Assembly (NCBI RefSeq): GCF_000429185.2
Contig: NZ_AUBJ02000001.1
Span: forward strand, 4,836,001 to 4,900,000
Direction of reading: 5' to 3'
Length of the DNA stretch: 64,000 bases
DNA from: Actinoalloteichus caeruleus DSM 43889
Lineage (GTDB): Bacteria > Actinomycetota > Actinomycetes > Mycobacteriales > Pseudonocardiaceae
Shown one piece after another: positions 35,679-42,697 of this stretch. Position 1 is the stretch's first letter, and every line of letters begins with the position of its first letter. The notes beneath the pieces were generated by a model. The model did no database searches. It was not told the origin of the DNA and was given only the letters and a program-made list of their open reading frames with translations. The position numbers and the translations under genes are program-made.

Positions 35679-36001
35679 GCCACGACGGATACCAGGTCGA
35701 CCCGGAGCTCCTCGCCGAGCGCGCCGCCGCGCTGGGCGGGGAGGCGACCACGGCTGAGCGGATCCTGGGCCGGCTGCGCGAGGTGCTGGACGCGACCGGG
35801 GAGTGCTGGGGCGACGACGAGATCGGCCGCCGGTTCGCCGCCGGTCACGTGGACCCCGCCGACACCACCCTGGAGCTGATGAGCGGCCTGCCGGGAAGGC
35901 TCACCGACCACACCGACCGCCTCCGCGCCTCGGCCGCCACCTACCGCGACGCCGAGGAGACCAACACCAGCGCGCTGGGCACCGGACCCGGTAGCCGCTG
36001 A
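35675..36001 (+). CDS. WXG100/ESX-like helical protein
   Basis: A 108-residue helical-hairpin protein beginning SHDGYQVDPELLAERAAAL. The turn region ATGECWGDDEIGRRF replaces the canonical W-x-G (CWGDDE keeps the W-G pair), and the second helix is DHTDRLRASAATYRDAEETN. There is no signal peptide. Type VII substrates and partners have this layout, and the Y-x-x-x-E of TYRDAEET fits a YxxxD/E export motif. The GTG start overlaps the stop of the YbaB-like gene, and the toxin gene starts 21 bases downstream with GGGATCTGAGG as ribosome site. Confidence 0.75.
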   Translation: MSHDGYQVDPELLAERAAALGGEATTAERILGRLREVLDATGECWGDDEIGRRFAAGHVDPADTTLELMSGLPGRLTDHTDRLRASAATYRDAEETNTSALGTGPGSR

Positions 36002-36022
36002 TCTCGCCGAAGGGATCTGAGG

Positions 36023-37825
36023 ATGGGGATCGAACTACCCGGCGAGCTCGTGGACATCGCCAACCGGGCCGGGGTGCGCTGGCCGGCCGCCGACGAGGAG
36101 GCCATGCGTGACCAGGCGGAGGCCTGGCGGGAGGCCGCCGAGGACGTCGAGGTCGCGGGTCGGCGGGCCGACTCCCTCGCCGACCAGGCGTTGGACGGCT
36201 TCACCGGCGCGACCGCGGACGGCGCCCGCCGCGAGTGGCGCACCTTCGTGGACGCCGACGCGGGTGACTACCCGCTGATCGTCCAGGGCTGCCTGGCGGC
36301 CGCCGACCGCCTGGAACACGGCGCCGAACAGGTCGGGGCCGCCAAGGTGGCGATCGTGCGCCGGCTGGTCGTCCTCGCCCAGCGCGCGGACGCCGCCGAG
36401 CAGGCGGCCGCGGCGGGGCACACCGACGCCCTGGCCGGGCTCGACTCCCTCTTCTCGGCCGCCCGCACCGAGTTCGCCCAGATCCAGGGCGGCCTGGCCG
36501 AGGCCGTGGACCTCGGGAACGGCGTCATGATGCCCGGCGCGACCCCGGTCGCCGGTGCGAGCAGCCCGACAGCGCTCACCTTCTCCTCGCCGGAGGCACT
36601 GCTCGGTGACGAGGACGGGATCGGGGAGGGCGCGCCGTTCGGGCTCGGCCAGCACGACGGGGACTTCCTCGAACGGTCCGCCTCGGACTCCGCGTTCCTG
36701 CTGGAGGAGGTGATGAGCAGCCTGGTGGCCGAGGGGGAGATCTCCGAGGAGTTCGCCGTCCGCAGCGGCGAGGAGTGGGGGCTGGACGAGGGCTTCCTGG
36801 GTGGCCGTGACGGCCAGCCGATCCCGGATGTCCCTGGCGAGGAAACGCCCCCACCACCGTCCGAACCATCGAACACCGGAGGCCCACCCCTCCCGGCATC
36901 CACCCGAGGCACCGCGCCGTCCGGAACGGACGCACCCGTCGGAACGGGTGCCGGTGTCCCGGCCGCCGTGCCCGGGCCGCCAGTCCACTCCGCCGCCCCG
37001 CCAGCCCCGCCCGTGGCGGGCACACCCCCGATCACCGAACCACCGGCAGCGGCGGCACCCCCGTCGGCGCCGCCCCCCGCTGGGGCACCCCCGGCCGGGG
37101 CAGGTCCGGGGGAGGTCACCGGACCGACCAGGGTGGACCCGAACTGGGCCGGAAGCGCTCCCGCGCAGCCGACCGCACCGGCCGAACGGCAGCCGGGTGG
37201 TCAGCCGGTGCCGCCGCCCCCTCCAGGAGGGGGACAGCCGCCTGGCGGGCACCTCCCAGCTGGCGGCCTGCCCGCCGCGCCACCGGGAGCGGGTGGTCCC
37301 GGCCTTCCGCACGGTGGGCCCGCGCCGGCGGTCCCTCCCGGTTCGGGCGGTGCTGGGGGCGCCGGCGCGCCAGGCGGCCAGGCCGACCCCGGTCGCGGCG
37401 CCGGGGCCGCTCCGCCGCTCGGCGGCCAGCCGAAACCGATGCCGTTCCGACCCGAGTTCCCGGTGGGCGGTGGAACGGCCGTACCACCCGGAGCCGCCGT
37501 CGCCCCCGCCCCAGCCCCGGCCCCCGGCCAGCAGCCGCTGGCCCCGGTTGCCGGCGCGGCTCCGGTCGCCAAGCAGGTGCTCGGACCCGGGCCCCGGACG
37601 GACCGGCGGCGCCACCGGCCGAACCGCGCACGACGCGACGCACCGCCACCCCGCAGGGCGAACTCCCCGAGGTCGCCTCGTTCGTCATGCACCTGTTCCC
37701 CCTCGGACGCATCCCGGTCCCCGAGGTCGAACCCGCCCGGCAACGGCCCGCTCCCGCTCCCGACAGCGACTACGCCCCCGGCGGGAGGTACGCGCCCCAG
37801 GACCATCCGCGCGCGGACCTGGTGA
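36023..37825 (+). CDS. CpnT-like type VII effector, export domain plus Pro-rich linker (toxin domain lost to an apparent frameshift)
   Basis: The reading gives 600 residues. Residues 1-140 form a CpnT/WXG-like helical export domain opening IELPGELVDIANRAGVRWPA, with a long helical bundle. Residues 270-520 are a Pro/Gly/Ala-rich linker. From about residue 523 (after AKQVLGPGP, base about 37,590) the protein turns into an Arg/Pro/Ser-rich sequence with poor codon bias. In contrast, the next frame (one base back) continues PEVASFVMHLFPLGR into the TNT toxin at 37687-38358. A single missing base within the C/G runs at about 37,575-37,610 would restore one 778-residue effector. It is therefore a broken gene, a sequencing error, or a programmed frameshift. 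Confidence 0.8.
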   Translation: MGIELPGELVDIANRAGVRWPAADEEAMRDQAEAWREAAEDVEVAGRRADSLADQALDGFTGATADGARREWRTFVDADAGDYPLIVQGCLAAADRLEHGAEQVGAAKVAIVRRLVVLAQRADAAEQAAAAGHTDALAGLDSLFSAARTEFAQIQGGLAEAVDLGNGVMMPGATPVAGASSPTALTFSSPEALLGDEDGIGEGAPFGLGQHDGDFLERSASDSAFLLEEVMSSLVAEGEISEEFAVRSGEEWGLDEGFLGGRDGQPIPDVPGEETPPPPSEPSNTGGPPLPASTRGTAPSGTDAPVGTGAGVPAAVPGPPVHSAAPPAPPVAGTPPITEPPAAAAPPSAPPPAGAPPAGAGPGEVTGPTRVDPNWAGSAPAQPTAPAERQPGGQPVPPPPPGGGQPPGGHLPAGGLPAAPPGAGGPGLPHGGPAPAVPPGSGGAGGAGAPGGQADPGRGAGAAPPLGGQPKPMPFRPEFPVGGGTAVPPGAAVAPAPAPAPGQQPLAPVAGAAPVAKQVLGPGPRTDRRRHRPNRARRDAPPPRRANSPRSPRSSCTCSPSDASRSPRSNPPGNGPLPLPTATTPPAGGTRPRTIRARTW

Positions 37826-38358
37826 ACACCCTGGACACACCCGGGGGAGAGGGCCCCGACGGCTCCGGGCCCGCACCCGAGGGCACCTCACCCCCCGGGG
37901 CGGCCGTGGCCGTCCCCGAACCGACGCCCACCGACCGCGAGTGGGACCGCCGGTTCGTGGTGCGCGGCATCGACCTGGCGACGGGCCGCCCACCCGAGTA
38001 CGCCTGGCCGCCACCGGAGCTCTTCCCCGAGGGCGCCGCCGACCCTGGTGGCCTGGAGCCCGTGGTGCTGTCCGAGGGGGCGGAACTCGACCGGTTCGGC
38101 GACGAGGAGGGACGCCTGCTCTGCCGCGCGGGGGCCCCGTTCGAGGCGCGGTCGCTGCCACCGGGCCACGCCGACCGCGAGTACGCGCGGTACCGGGTCG
38201 CCCGGCCGTTGCCCGTGTGGGCCGGCCCCGCCGCCGCCTGGTTCGCCCAACCGGGGGGCGCCCTGAGATACCGCACCACGTACGCGGTGGCCGAGTTGGT
38301 GGCGATGGGCTACTTGGATCGGCTCGGCTCCACGGCGACCGGAGGAGACACCACGTGA
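37687..38358 (+). CDS. TNT (NAD+ glycohydrolase) toxin domain, separated from its export domain by a frameshift
   Basis: This reading encodes the carboxyl-terminal part of the effector: a Pro-rich lead-in and then the tuberculosis necrotizing toxin fold from about residue 85. The visible family motifs are GAELDRFGDEEGRLL, YARYRVARPLPVWAGPA and AAWFAQPGGALRYRT. The Gln of FAQPGG matches the catalytic Gln of TNT as I remember it, and YLDRLG closes the domain. TNT hydrolyses NAD+. The ATG at 37687 has no ribosome site, and coding-type third positions extend upstream in this frame to about 37,590. It is therefore best read as the end of the gene starting at 36023. It overlaps the immunity gene (GTGA). 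Confidence 0.82.
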   Translation: MHLFPLGRIPVPEVEPARQRPAPAPDSDYAPGGRYAPQDHPRADLVNTLDTPGGEGPDGSGPAPEGTSPPGAAVAVPEPTPTDREWDRRFVVRGIDLATGRPPEYAWPPPELFPEGAADPGGLEPVVLSEGAELDRFGDEEGRLLCRAGAPFEARSLPPGHADREYARYRVARPLPVWAGPAAAWFAQPGGALRYRTTYAVAELVAMGYLDRLGSTATGGDTT

Positions 38359-38717
38359 ACATGAACTCGATCGCGGACTGGCTCGCCCGGGTGGGGGTGC
38401 CGGACGAGGTCGTGTCCGTCGGCCGGGAGGCCGAGGACGCCTGGTGCGTGCTGCACGACCCGGGGGAGAACGGCGGCGAGCCCGCCTGGGAGGTCTTCTG
38501 GCGCGAGCACGGGAACCGGTACGACTGGGCCAGGTTCTCCAACGAACAGGTGGCCTGCTTCTACCTGTTCGGGCGGCTGTCCTGGACCCAGGTGCTCCGA
38601 GGTGCCCTCGGCACCACGTCACCCACGTCCACCGTGGACGAGATCCGTCCGAGCCCGCCACCGGTCACCGCGCATGAGGCCGCCACCCCGCCCACGGGGC
38701 TTCCGGTCGGCCGGTGA
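38355..38717 (+). CDS. Putative immunity protein for the TNT toxin
   Basis: A 120-residue cytoplasmic, acidic protein: SIADWLARVGVPDEVVSVGR, then EDAWCVLHDPGEN, WEVFWREHGNRYDWARF and VACFYLFGRLSWTQVL. The Trp/Tyr/acid-rich core of about 85 residues resembles IFT-type antitoxins described for TNT. Position is the stronger evidence: GTG 38355 overlaps the toxin stop and GGAGG lies 9 bases upstream, so it is translated coupled to the toxin. It would be needed to protect the producer from NAD+ depletion. The last 35 residues are Pro/Thr-rich and probably disordered. Confidence 0.7.
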   Translation: MNMNSIADWLARVGVPDEVVSVGREAEDAWCVLHDPGENGGEPAWEVFWREHGNRYDWARFSNEQVACFYLFGRLSWTQVLRGALGTTSPTSTVDEIRPSPPPVTAHEAATPPTGLPVGR

Positions 38718-38754
38718 CCGGGGTCGCGGCGGCCGGTGCGCGTCGGGCGAGCTG

Positions 38755-39591
38755 TCAGCCGCCCAACACGCGCAGCGCCGCGTCGTGCAGCGGACCGTTC
38801 GAGGACAACGCGTCACCGCCCTCGTGCGTGCGTGTTCCCCGCAGGTCGGAGAAGCGGCCCCCGGCCTCCTCGACGAGCACCTGGAGGGCGGCGACGTCCC
38901 AGGCGTTCACGACCGGTTCGGCCGCCAGGTCGATCGCCCCCTCGGCGACGAGGCAGTGCTGCCAGAAGTCGCCGAAGGCGCGGTTCTCCCAGCAGGCGTC
39001 GGCCAAGGCCAGGTAGGCGTCCCGGGACGCGTACTCCACCCAGGTGCCCAGGTGGGTGGTGGACAGGTACGCGTCCTCCAGCTGGGACACGGTGGACACC
39101 CGCAGCCGCTCAGGGGGCTCCTCGGCCGTCGCCGCCCAGGCGCCGAGCCCCCGGGCCGCCCACCACCGACGGCGCAACCGGGGCGCGCTGACCACGCCCA
39201 CCGCGGGCGTGCCGTCCACGACCAGGGCGATCAGGGTGGCCCACGCCGGCACACCCCGGAGGAAGTTCTTGGTGCCGTCGATGGGATCGACGATCCACAC
39301 CCGGTCGGTGGATGCTCGTTCCGCCCCGGACTCCCCGCTCTCCTCGCCGACGAACACGTCCGCCGGCCGATGTTCGGCGAGGGACGTCCTGATCAGCTCC
39401 TCGACGGCCCGGTCGGCGTCGGTCACCGGCGTGCGGTCCGGCTTCCGCTCCGACCGGAGGTCGAGCGCCCGGAAGCGTCGCGTCGTGATCTCGTCGGCGG
39501 CGTCCGCCAGCGCCAGCGCCAGCCGGAGGTCCGCCGCCACCGTGTCCCCCGTCTGGCCCGCCAGGACCAGGTCCTCCCCGTCAGCACCCAC
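38755..39591 (-). CDS. hisN: Inositol-monophosphatase-family phosphatase, HisN (histidinol-phosphatase)-like
   Basis: A 278-residue Mg-dependent phosphatase. Metal-site motifs are FVGEESGE (Glu), WIVDPIDGTKNF (Asp-Pro-Ile-Asp-Gly-Thr) and NAWDVAALQVLVEEAGG (Trp-Asp). The opening LRLALALADAADEITTRRFRALDL and ERKPDRTPVTDADRAVE is most like actinomycete HisN, which dephosphorylates histidinol phosphate. Inositol- or fructose-bisphosphatase activity is the alternative. GTG 39591 is chosen over a longer reading because TAGGCT ends 8 bases upstream. It is divergent from the response regulator and converges with the immunity gene. Confidence 0.85.
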   Translation of the reverse strand: MGADGEDLVLAGQTGDTVAADLRLALALADAADEITTRRFRALDLRSERKPDRTPVTDADRAVEELIRTSLAEHRPADVFVGEESGESGAERASTDRVWIVDPIDGTKNFLRGVPAWATLIALVVDGTPAVGVVSAPRLRRRWWAARGLGAWAATAEEPPERLRVSTVSQLEDAYLSTTHLGTWVEYASRDAYLALADACWENRAFGDFWQHCLVAEGAIDLAAEPVVNAWDVAALQVLVEEAGGRFSDLRGTRTHEGGDALSSNGPLHDAALRVLGG

Positions 39592-39599
39592 GGCCCGCA

Positions 39600-39605
39600 A
39601 GCCTA
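39600..39605 (-). promoter_or_regulatory. -10 element TAGGCT, leaderless promoter of hisN-like gene
   Basis: TAGGCT with 8 bases to GTG 39591. Confidence 0.6.
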
Positions 39606-39698
39606 GCCGGCGGACGGCCGCCACCCGCTGGGACCTTCGGCGCCCGCTGGGAGGTGGTCACCTCGGTCGTCACCCCACCCGGGGCGGACCGGCCGCTC

Positions 39699-39704
39699 TA
39701 GGCT
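39699..39704 (+). promoter_or_regulatory. -10 element TAGGCT, leaderless promoter of the response regulator
   Basis: TAGGCT with 7 bases to GTG 39712. It stands 94 bases from the divergent TAGGCT of the hisN-like gene. Confidence 0.65.
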
Positions 39705-39711
39705 GGGAGGC

Positions 39712-40386
39712 GTGAGCGTGGTGCTGCTGGCTGAGGACGACAAGGCGATCGCGGAACCACTGTGCCGGGCGCTGCAACGCGAGGGCTACGTGGTGCGCGT
39801 GGTCGGGGACGGCCCGAGCGCGTTGGGCGCGACCCGGGCCGGCGGCGCCGACCTTCTCGTGCTCGACCTGGGGCTGCCCGAGATGGACGGGTTGGAGGTG
39901 TGCCGGCGGCTGCGCTCGGACGGTGTCGGCATTCCCGTCCTGATGTTGACCGCGCGCACCGACGAGGTGGACTTCGTGGTCGGGTTGGACGCGGGTGCCG
40001 ACGACTACGTCGCGAAACCCTTCCGACTGGCCGAACTGCTCGCCAGGATCAGGGCGCTGCTCCGGCGGCGCGCCGTGAAGACCATCGAGGCGAACGGGGT
40101 GCGGATGGACCTGGCGGCGCGGCGGGTCCAGGTGAACGGATCCGAGGTCCAGCTGGCGAACAAGGAGTTCGAGCTGCTGCGCGTGCTGATGCAGCACGCC
40201 GGCGAGGTGGTGACCAGGGACGCGATCCTGGACGAGGTGTGGAACGGGCCGGAGAGCAGGACGAGCAAGACCCTGGACATGCACGTGTCCTGGCTGCGCC
40301 GCAAACTGTGTGACACCAACGCGAAGCCGGCGGACCAGCGCATCGCCACCGTCCGCGGCGTGGGCTTCCGATTCAACATCGACTGA
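39712..40386 (+). CDS. OmpR/PhoB-family response regulator
   Basis: A 224-residue two-component regulator. The receiver domain (residues 1-115) has the acidic pocket LLAEDD, the phospho-acceptor Asp in LLVLDLGLPEMDG, the Thr in LMLTART and the Lys in YVAKPF. The winged-helix output domain (130-224) has EFELLRVLMQHAGEVVTR, DEVWNG, and the recognition helix and wing in TLDMHVSWLRRKL and IATVRGVGFRF. The sensor kinase gene follows on the same strand. The signal and targets are unknown. Confidence 0.93.
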   Translation: MSVVLLAEDDKAIAEPLCRALQREGYVVRVVGDGPSALGATRAGGADLLVLDLGLPEMDGLEVCRRLRSDGVGIPVLMLTARTDEVDFVVGLDAGADDYVAKPFRLAELLARIRALLRRRAVKTIEANGVRMDLAARRVQVNGSEVQLANKEFELLRVLMQHAGEVVTRDAILDEVWNGPESRTSKTLDMHVSWLRRKLCDTNAKPADQRIATVRGVGFRFNID

Positions 40387-40506
40387 CGGGGTGACCCAGG
40401 TGGCTCGGCGACTGCCCGAGAGGGATCGTGCCCGGACCGGGGCGGACGACGGGGTCGGCGTCCGCCCCGGACCCGGCGCAGGGTCGAACGGCGACGGCTG
40501 AGTCCG

Positions 40507-41781
40507 GTGCGACGTCGAATCCTCCAGTCGATCCTGCTCGCCGTGGCGGTGACCGCGGTCGCGCTCGGCCTGCCCCTCGGCTTCAGCGCCCTGCGCCTCG
40601 TCGAGGACATCACCCGGGGCGAACTGAGCGGTCGCGTCCAGCAGATCGCCGCCAGCCTCGACGACCAGCTGGCCTTCGGCCGGGACCTCGACCTGGGCCA
40701 GATCCGGGTCGCGGTGCCGGAGGACGGCCAGATCAGGGTGACCATCCCGGGAGAGCCGCCGGTGGAGCAGGGGCCCGACCCCGGCCCGAACCCGGTGGTG
40801 GAGCGAGCCGCGATCGTGCAGCAGGGCACCGTGTCGCTGGCGGTTCCCTCCGGGCCGCTGCGCACTGCCCAGGCCCAGATGGCGGCCGTCGTGCTGCTGC
40901 TGGTGGTGCTCTCGGTCGGGACCGGGATGCTCGTCGCCAACGTGACCGCGCGCCGGTTGTCCGAGCCGCTGCGGCACGTGGGGGACCGGGCGGCCCGGCT
41001 GGGGGCGGGTGACTTCCGGCCGGACTCGCGGCGCCACGGCGTGCCCGAGCTGGACCGCGTCGCCGAGGCCCTGGACACCTCGGCAGCCGCGCTCTCACAG
41101 CTCGTCGAGCGGGAGCGTGAGCTGGTCGGGGACGTCTCCCACCAGTTGCGAAGCCACCTCACCGCCCTCCAGCTGCGGTTGGAGGAACTCGCCGACCCCC
41201 GGCACCAACCCGAGCCGGGGGAGGCGAGGGCGGCCCTGGAGCAGGCCGAGCTGCTGGCCCGGGTGCTGGAGGACCTGCTGGCGACGGCGACGGCGGTGCG
41301 TTCGCTCAGCGCCGAGCCCCTCGAACTGAGCGCCGAACTGCCCACGATGGTGGCCGAGTGGCGTGACCGGCTGCGCGGGGCGGGCCGCGCCCTGCGGGTG
41401 CGGGTCGAACCCAACCTGCTGGCCAGGGCGACACCCGCTCGGTTGCGGGAGGCGATCGGGGTGCTGCTGGAGAACGCCGTCGTCCACGGCGCCGGGACCG
41501 TGGCGGTGACCGCGCGGCTGACCGGGGGAATGGTGACCATCGAGGTCACCGACCAGGGCAAGGGGGTGCCGGAGGAGCTGGTACCCCACGTGTTCGAACG
41601 CGGCGTGTCCGCCGCCGGGTCGACCGGGGTGGGGCTCGCGGTGGCCCGGGCGCTGGTGGAGGCCGACGGGGGCCGGTTGAAGGTGAGCCCCGAACGCACG
41701 GCGGCGTTCGTCATCTACCTCCGGGTGCCCCGCGTCGACGACGTCCTCGGCGTGTCCTGGCGGGCGGAGGCCCCGCGCTGA
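40507..41781 (+). CDS. Membrane sensor histidine kinase
   Basis: A 424-residue kinase partner of the preceding regulator. A first membrane helix (SILLAVAVTAVALGLPLGF) is followed by an extracytoplasmic sensor segment of about 95 residues and a second helix (AQMAAVVLLLVVLSVGTGML). A HAMP linker (RRLSEPLRHVGDRAARLGAG) comes next. The dimerisation domain carries the phospho-His in LVGDVSHQLRSHLTALQL. The ATPase domain has LLENAVVHGAG (N box), DQGKGVPEE (G1) and STGVGLAVARALVEADGG (G2). GTG 40507 is 120 bases after the regulator stop. It converges with gtrA. Confidence 0.93.
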   Translation: MRRRILQSILLAVAVTAVALGLPLGFSALRLVEDITRGELSGRVQQIAASLDDQLAFGRDLDLGQIRVAVPEDGQIRVTIPGEPPVEQGPDPGPNPVVERAAIVQQGTVSLAVPSGPLRTAQAQMAAVVLLLVVLSVGTGMLVANVTARRLSEPLRHVGDRAARLGAGDFRPDSRRHGVPELDRVAEALDTSAAALSQLVERERELVGDVSHQLRSHLTALQLRLEELADPRHQPEPGEARAALEQAELLARVLEDLLATATAVRSLSAEPLELSAELPTMVAEWRDRLRGAGRALRVRVEPNLLARATPARLREAIGVLLENAVVHGAGTVAVTARLTGGMVTIEVTDQGKGVPEELVPHVFERGVSAAGSTGVGLAVARALVEADGGRLKVSPERTAAFVIYLRVPRVDDVLGVSWRAEAPR

Positions 41782-41941
41782 GTCCCCGGCACGTGGTGCC
41801 CACCGGCGCGGCGGCTGATCGGGACGGGGCCGCCCACCGTCGTCGACGACGGGAGCGAGGTCGGTGGCCCGCGCGTCCGGGCCCAGGGGAACGGCAGAGG
41901 ACCGGTGGGTCGCCGGCGTCAGCTCCCCCGCGCGCGTTCGC

Positions 41942-42619
41942 TCACCTGCGACGGATGCGGTTCCGGTCTCGTGCCTCCTCGGCCGGCTGCTCCTCCGACT
42001 CCGGGTGGGCTCGCCGCCCGTGCTCCGGCGCCGAGGCGGGCGGCGCCGAGGCGGCCGGCACCGCCCGGGCCGGGGGCGGGCCGTCGAGGGTGTCGGTCTC
42101 CGACCCGGCCGTGTCGTAGCTCGTCTCCAGGTTGCGGACCCCGCTCTGGGGGAAGACGAACCGGCGGAACGCCCAGTACCGGAAGATCATGCCGAGGAGG
42201 ACGCCGATGACCTGGCTGCTGACGAAGTCGGCGACCTGCTCCGTGACGAAGCTGACCGCCGGCTGCTTGAGGTCGAGCACGTAACGCGACACCGCCAGCG
42301 GGGCCAGGTAGAGCACGAAGGCGAGACCGCTGATGACGAAGAACAGGCTCGCCTCGTGCCCCGGGCGTCGGCCTCCCCGCGTCCGGAAGGACCACTCCCG
42401 GTTCAGCACGTAGGAGGCGGCGGTGGCCACCAGCACCGCGATGACCTTCGCGGTGAGGGGCTTGTCCAGGATCCACAACTTGACGGTGTAGAAGACGATC
42501 GTGTCGATCACCCAGGCCGTGCCGCCCACGACCGCGAACTTGAGCAGTTCGCGGTGCTTGAGCATGACGGTGCGCAGCGGCGCTGGTAGTCGATCGAGGA
42601 CCTTGTGGACGACGGACAC
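41942..42619 (-). CDS. GtrA-family membrane protein
   Basis: A 225-residue membrane protein with four helices in the GtrA pattern. It starts LLKFAVVGGTAWVIDTIVFY, followed by AKVIAVLVATAASYVLNREW, LFFVISGLAFVLYLAPLAV and FVSSQVIGVLLGMIFRYWAF. GtrA proteins are thought to flip polyprenyl-linked sugars or to support glycan modification. An acidic tail of about 60 residues follows. Two tandem GTG codons are possible; the one at 42619 is 6 bases after TAGACT and is preferred. The mycobacterial gene in the same place is Rv3277, next to purK. Confidence 0.9.
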   Translation of the reverse strand: MSVVHKVLDRLPAPLRTVMLKHRELLKFAVVGGTAWVIDTIVFYTVKLWILDKPLTAKVIAVLVATAASYVLNREWSFRTRGGRRPGHEASLFFVISGLAFVLYLAPLAVSRYVLDLKQPAVSFVTEQVADFVSSQVIGVLLGMIFRYWAFRRFVFPQSGVRNLETSYDTAGSETDTLDGPPPARAVPAASAPPASAPEHGRRAHPESEEQPAEEARDRNRIRRR

Positions 42620-42625
42620 CACCGC

Positions 42626-42631
42626 AGTCTA
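42626..42631 (-). promoter_or_regulatory. -10 element TAGACT, leaderless promoter of gtrA-like gene
   Basis: TAGACT with 6 bases to GTG 42619 (3 to GTG 42622). Confidence 0.55.
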
Positions 42632-42697
42632 CGGAACCACGCTCCACGGCCGTGTGTAGCTACCGGACCCCGCAGCGAAGTGGTGAATTCCCCCTGT

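Noticed and set aside
36801..38717. Single 638-codon reading over the toxin linker, toxin and immunity gene
   Set aside because: It is an Arg/Pro-rich wrong frame for most of its length; only its last part from 38355 is the real immunity gene.
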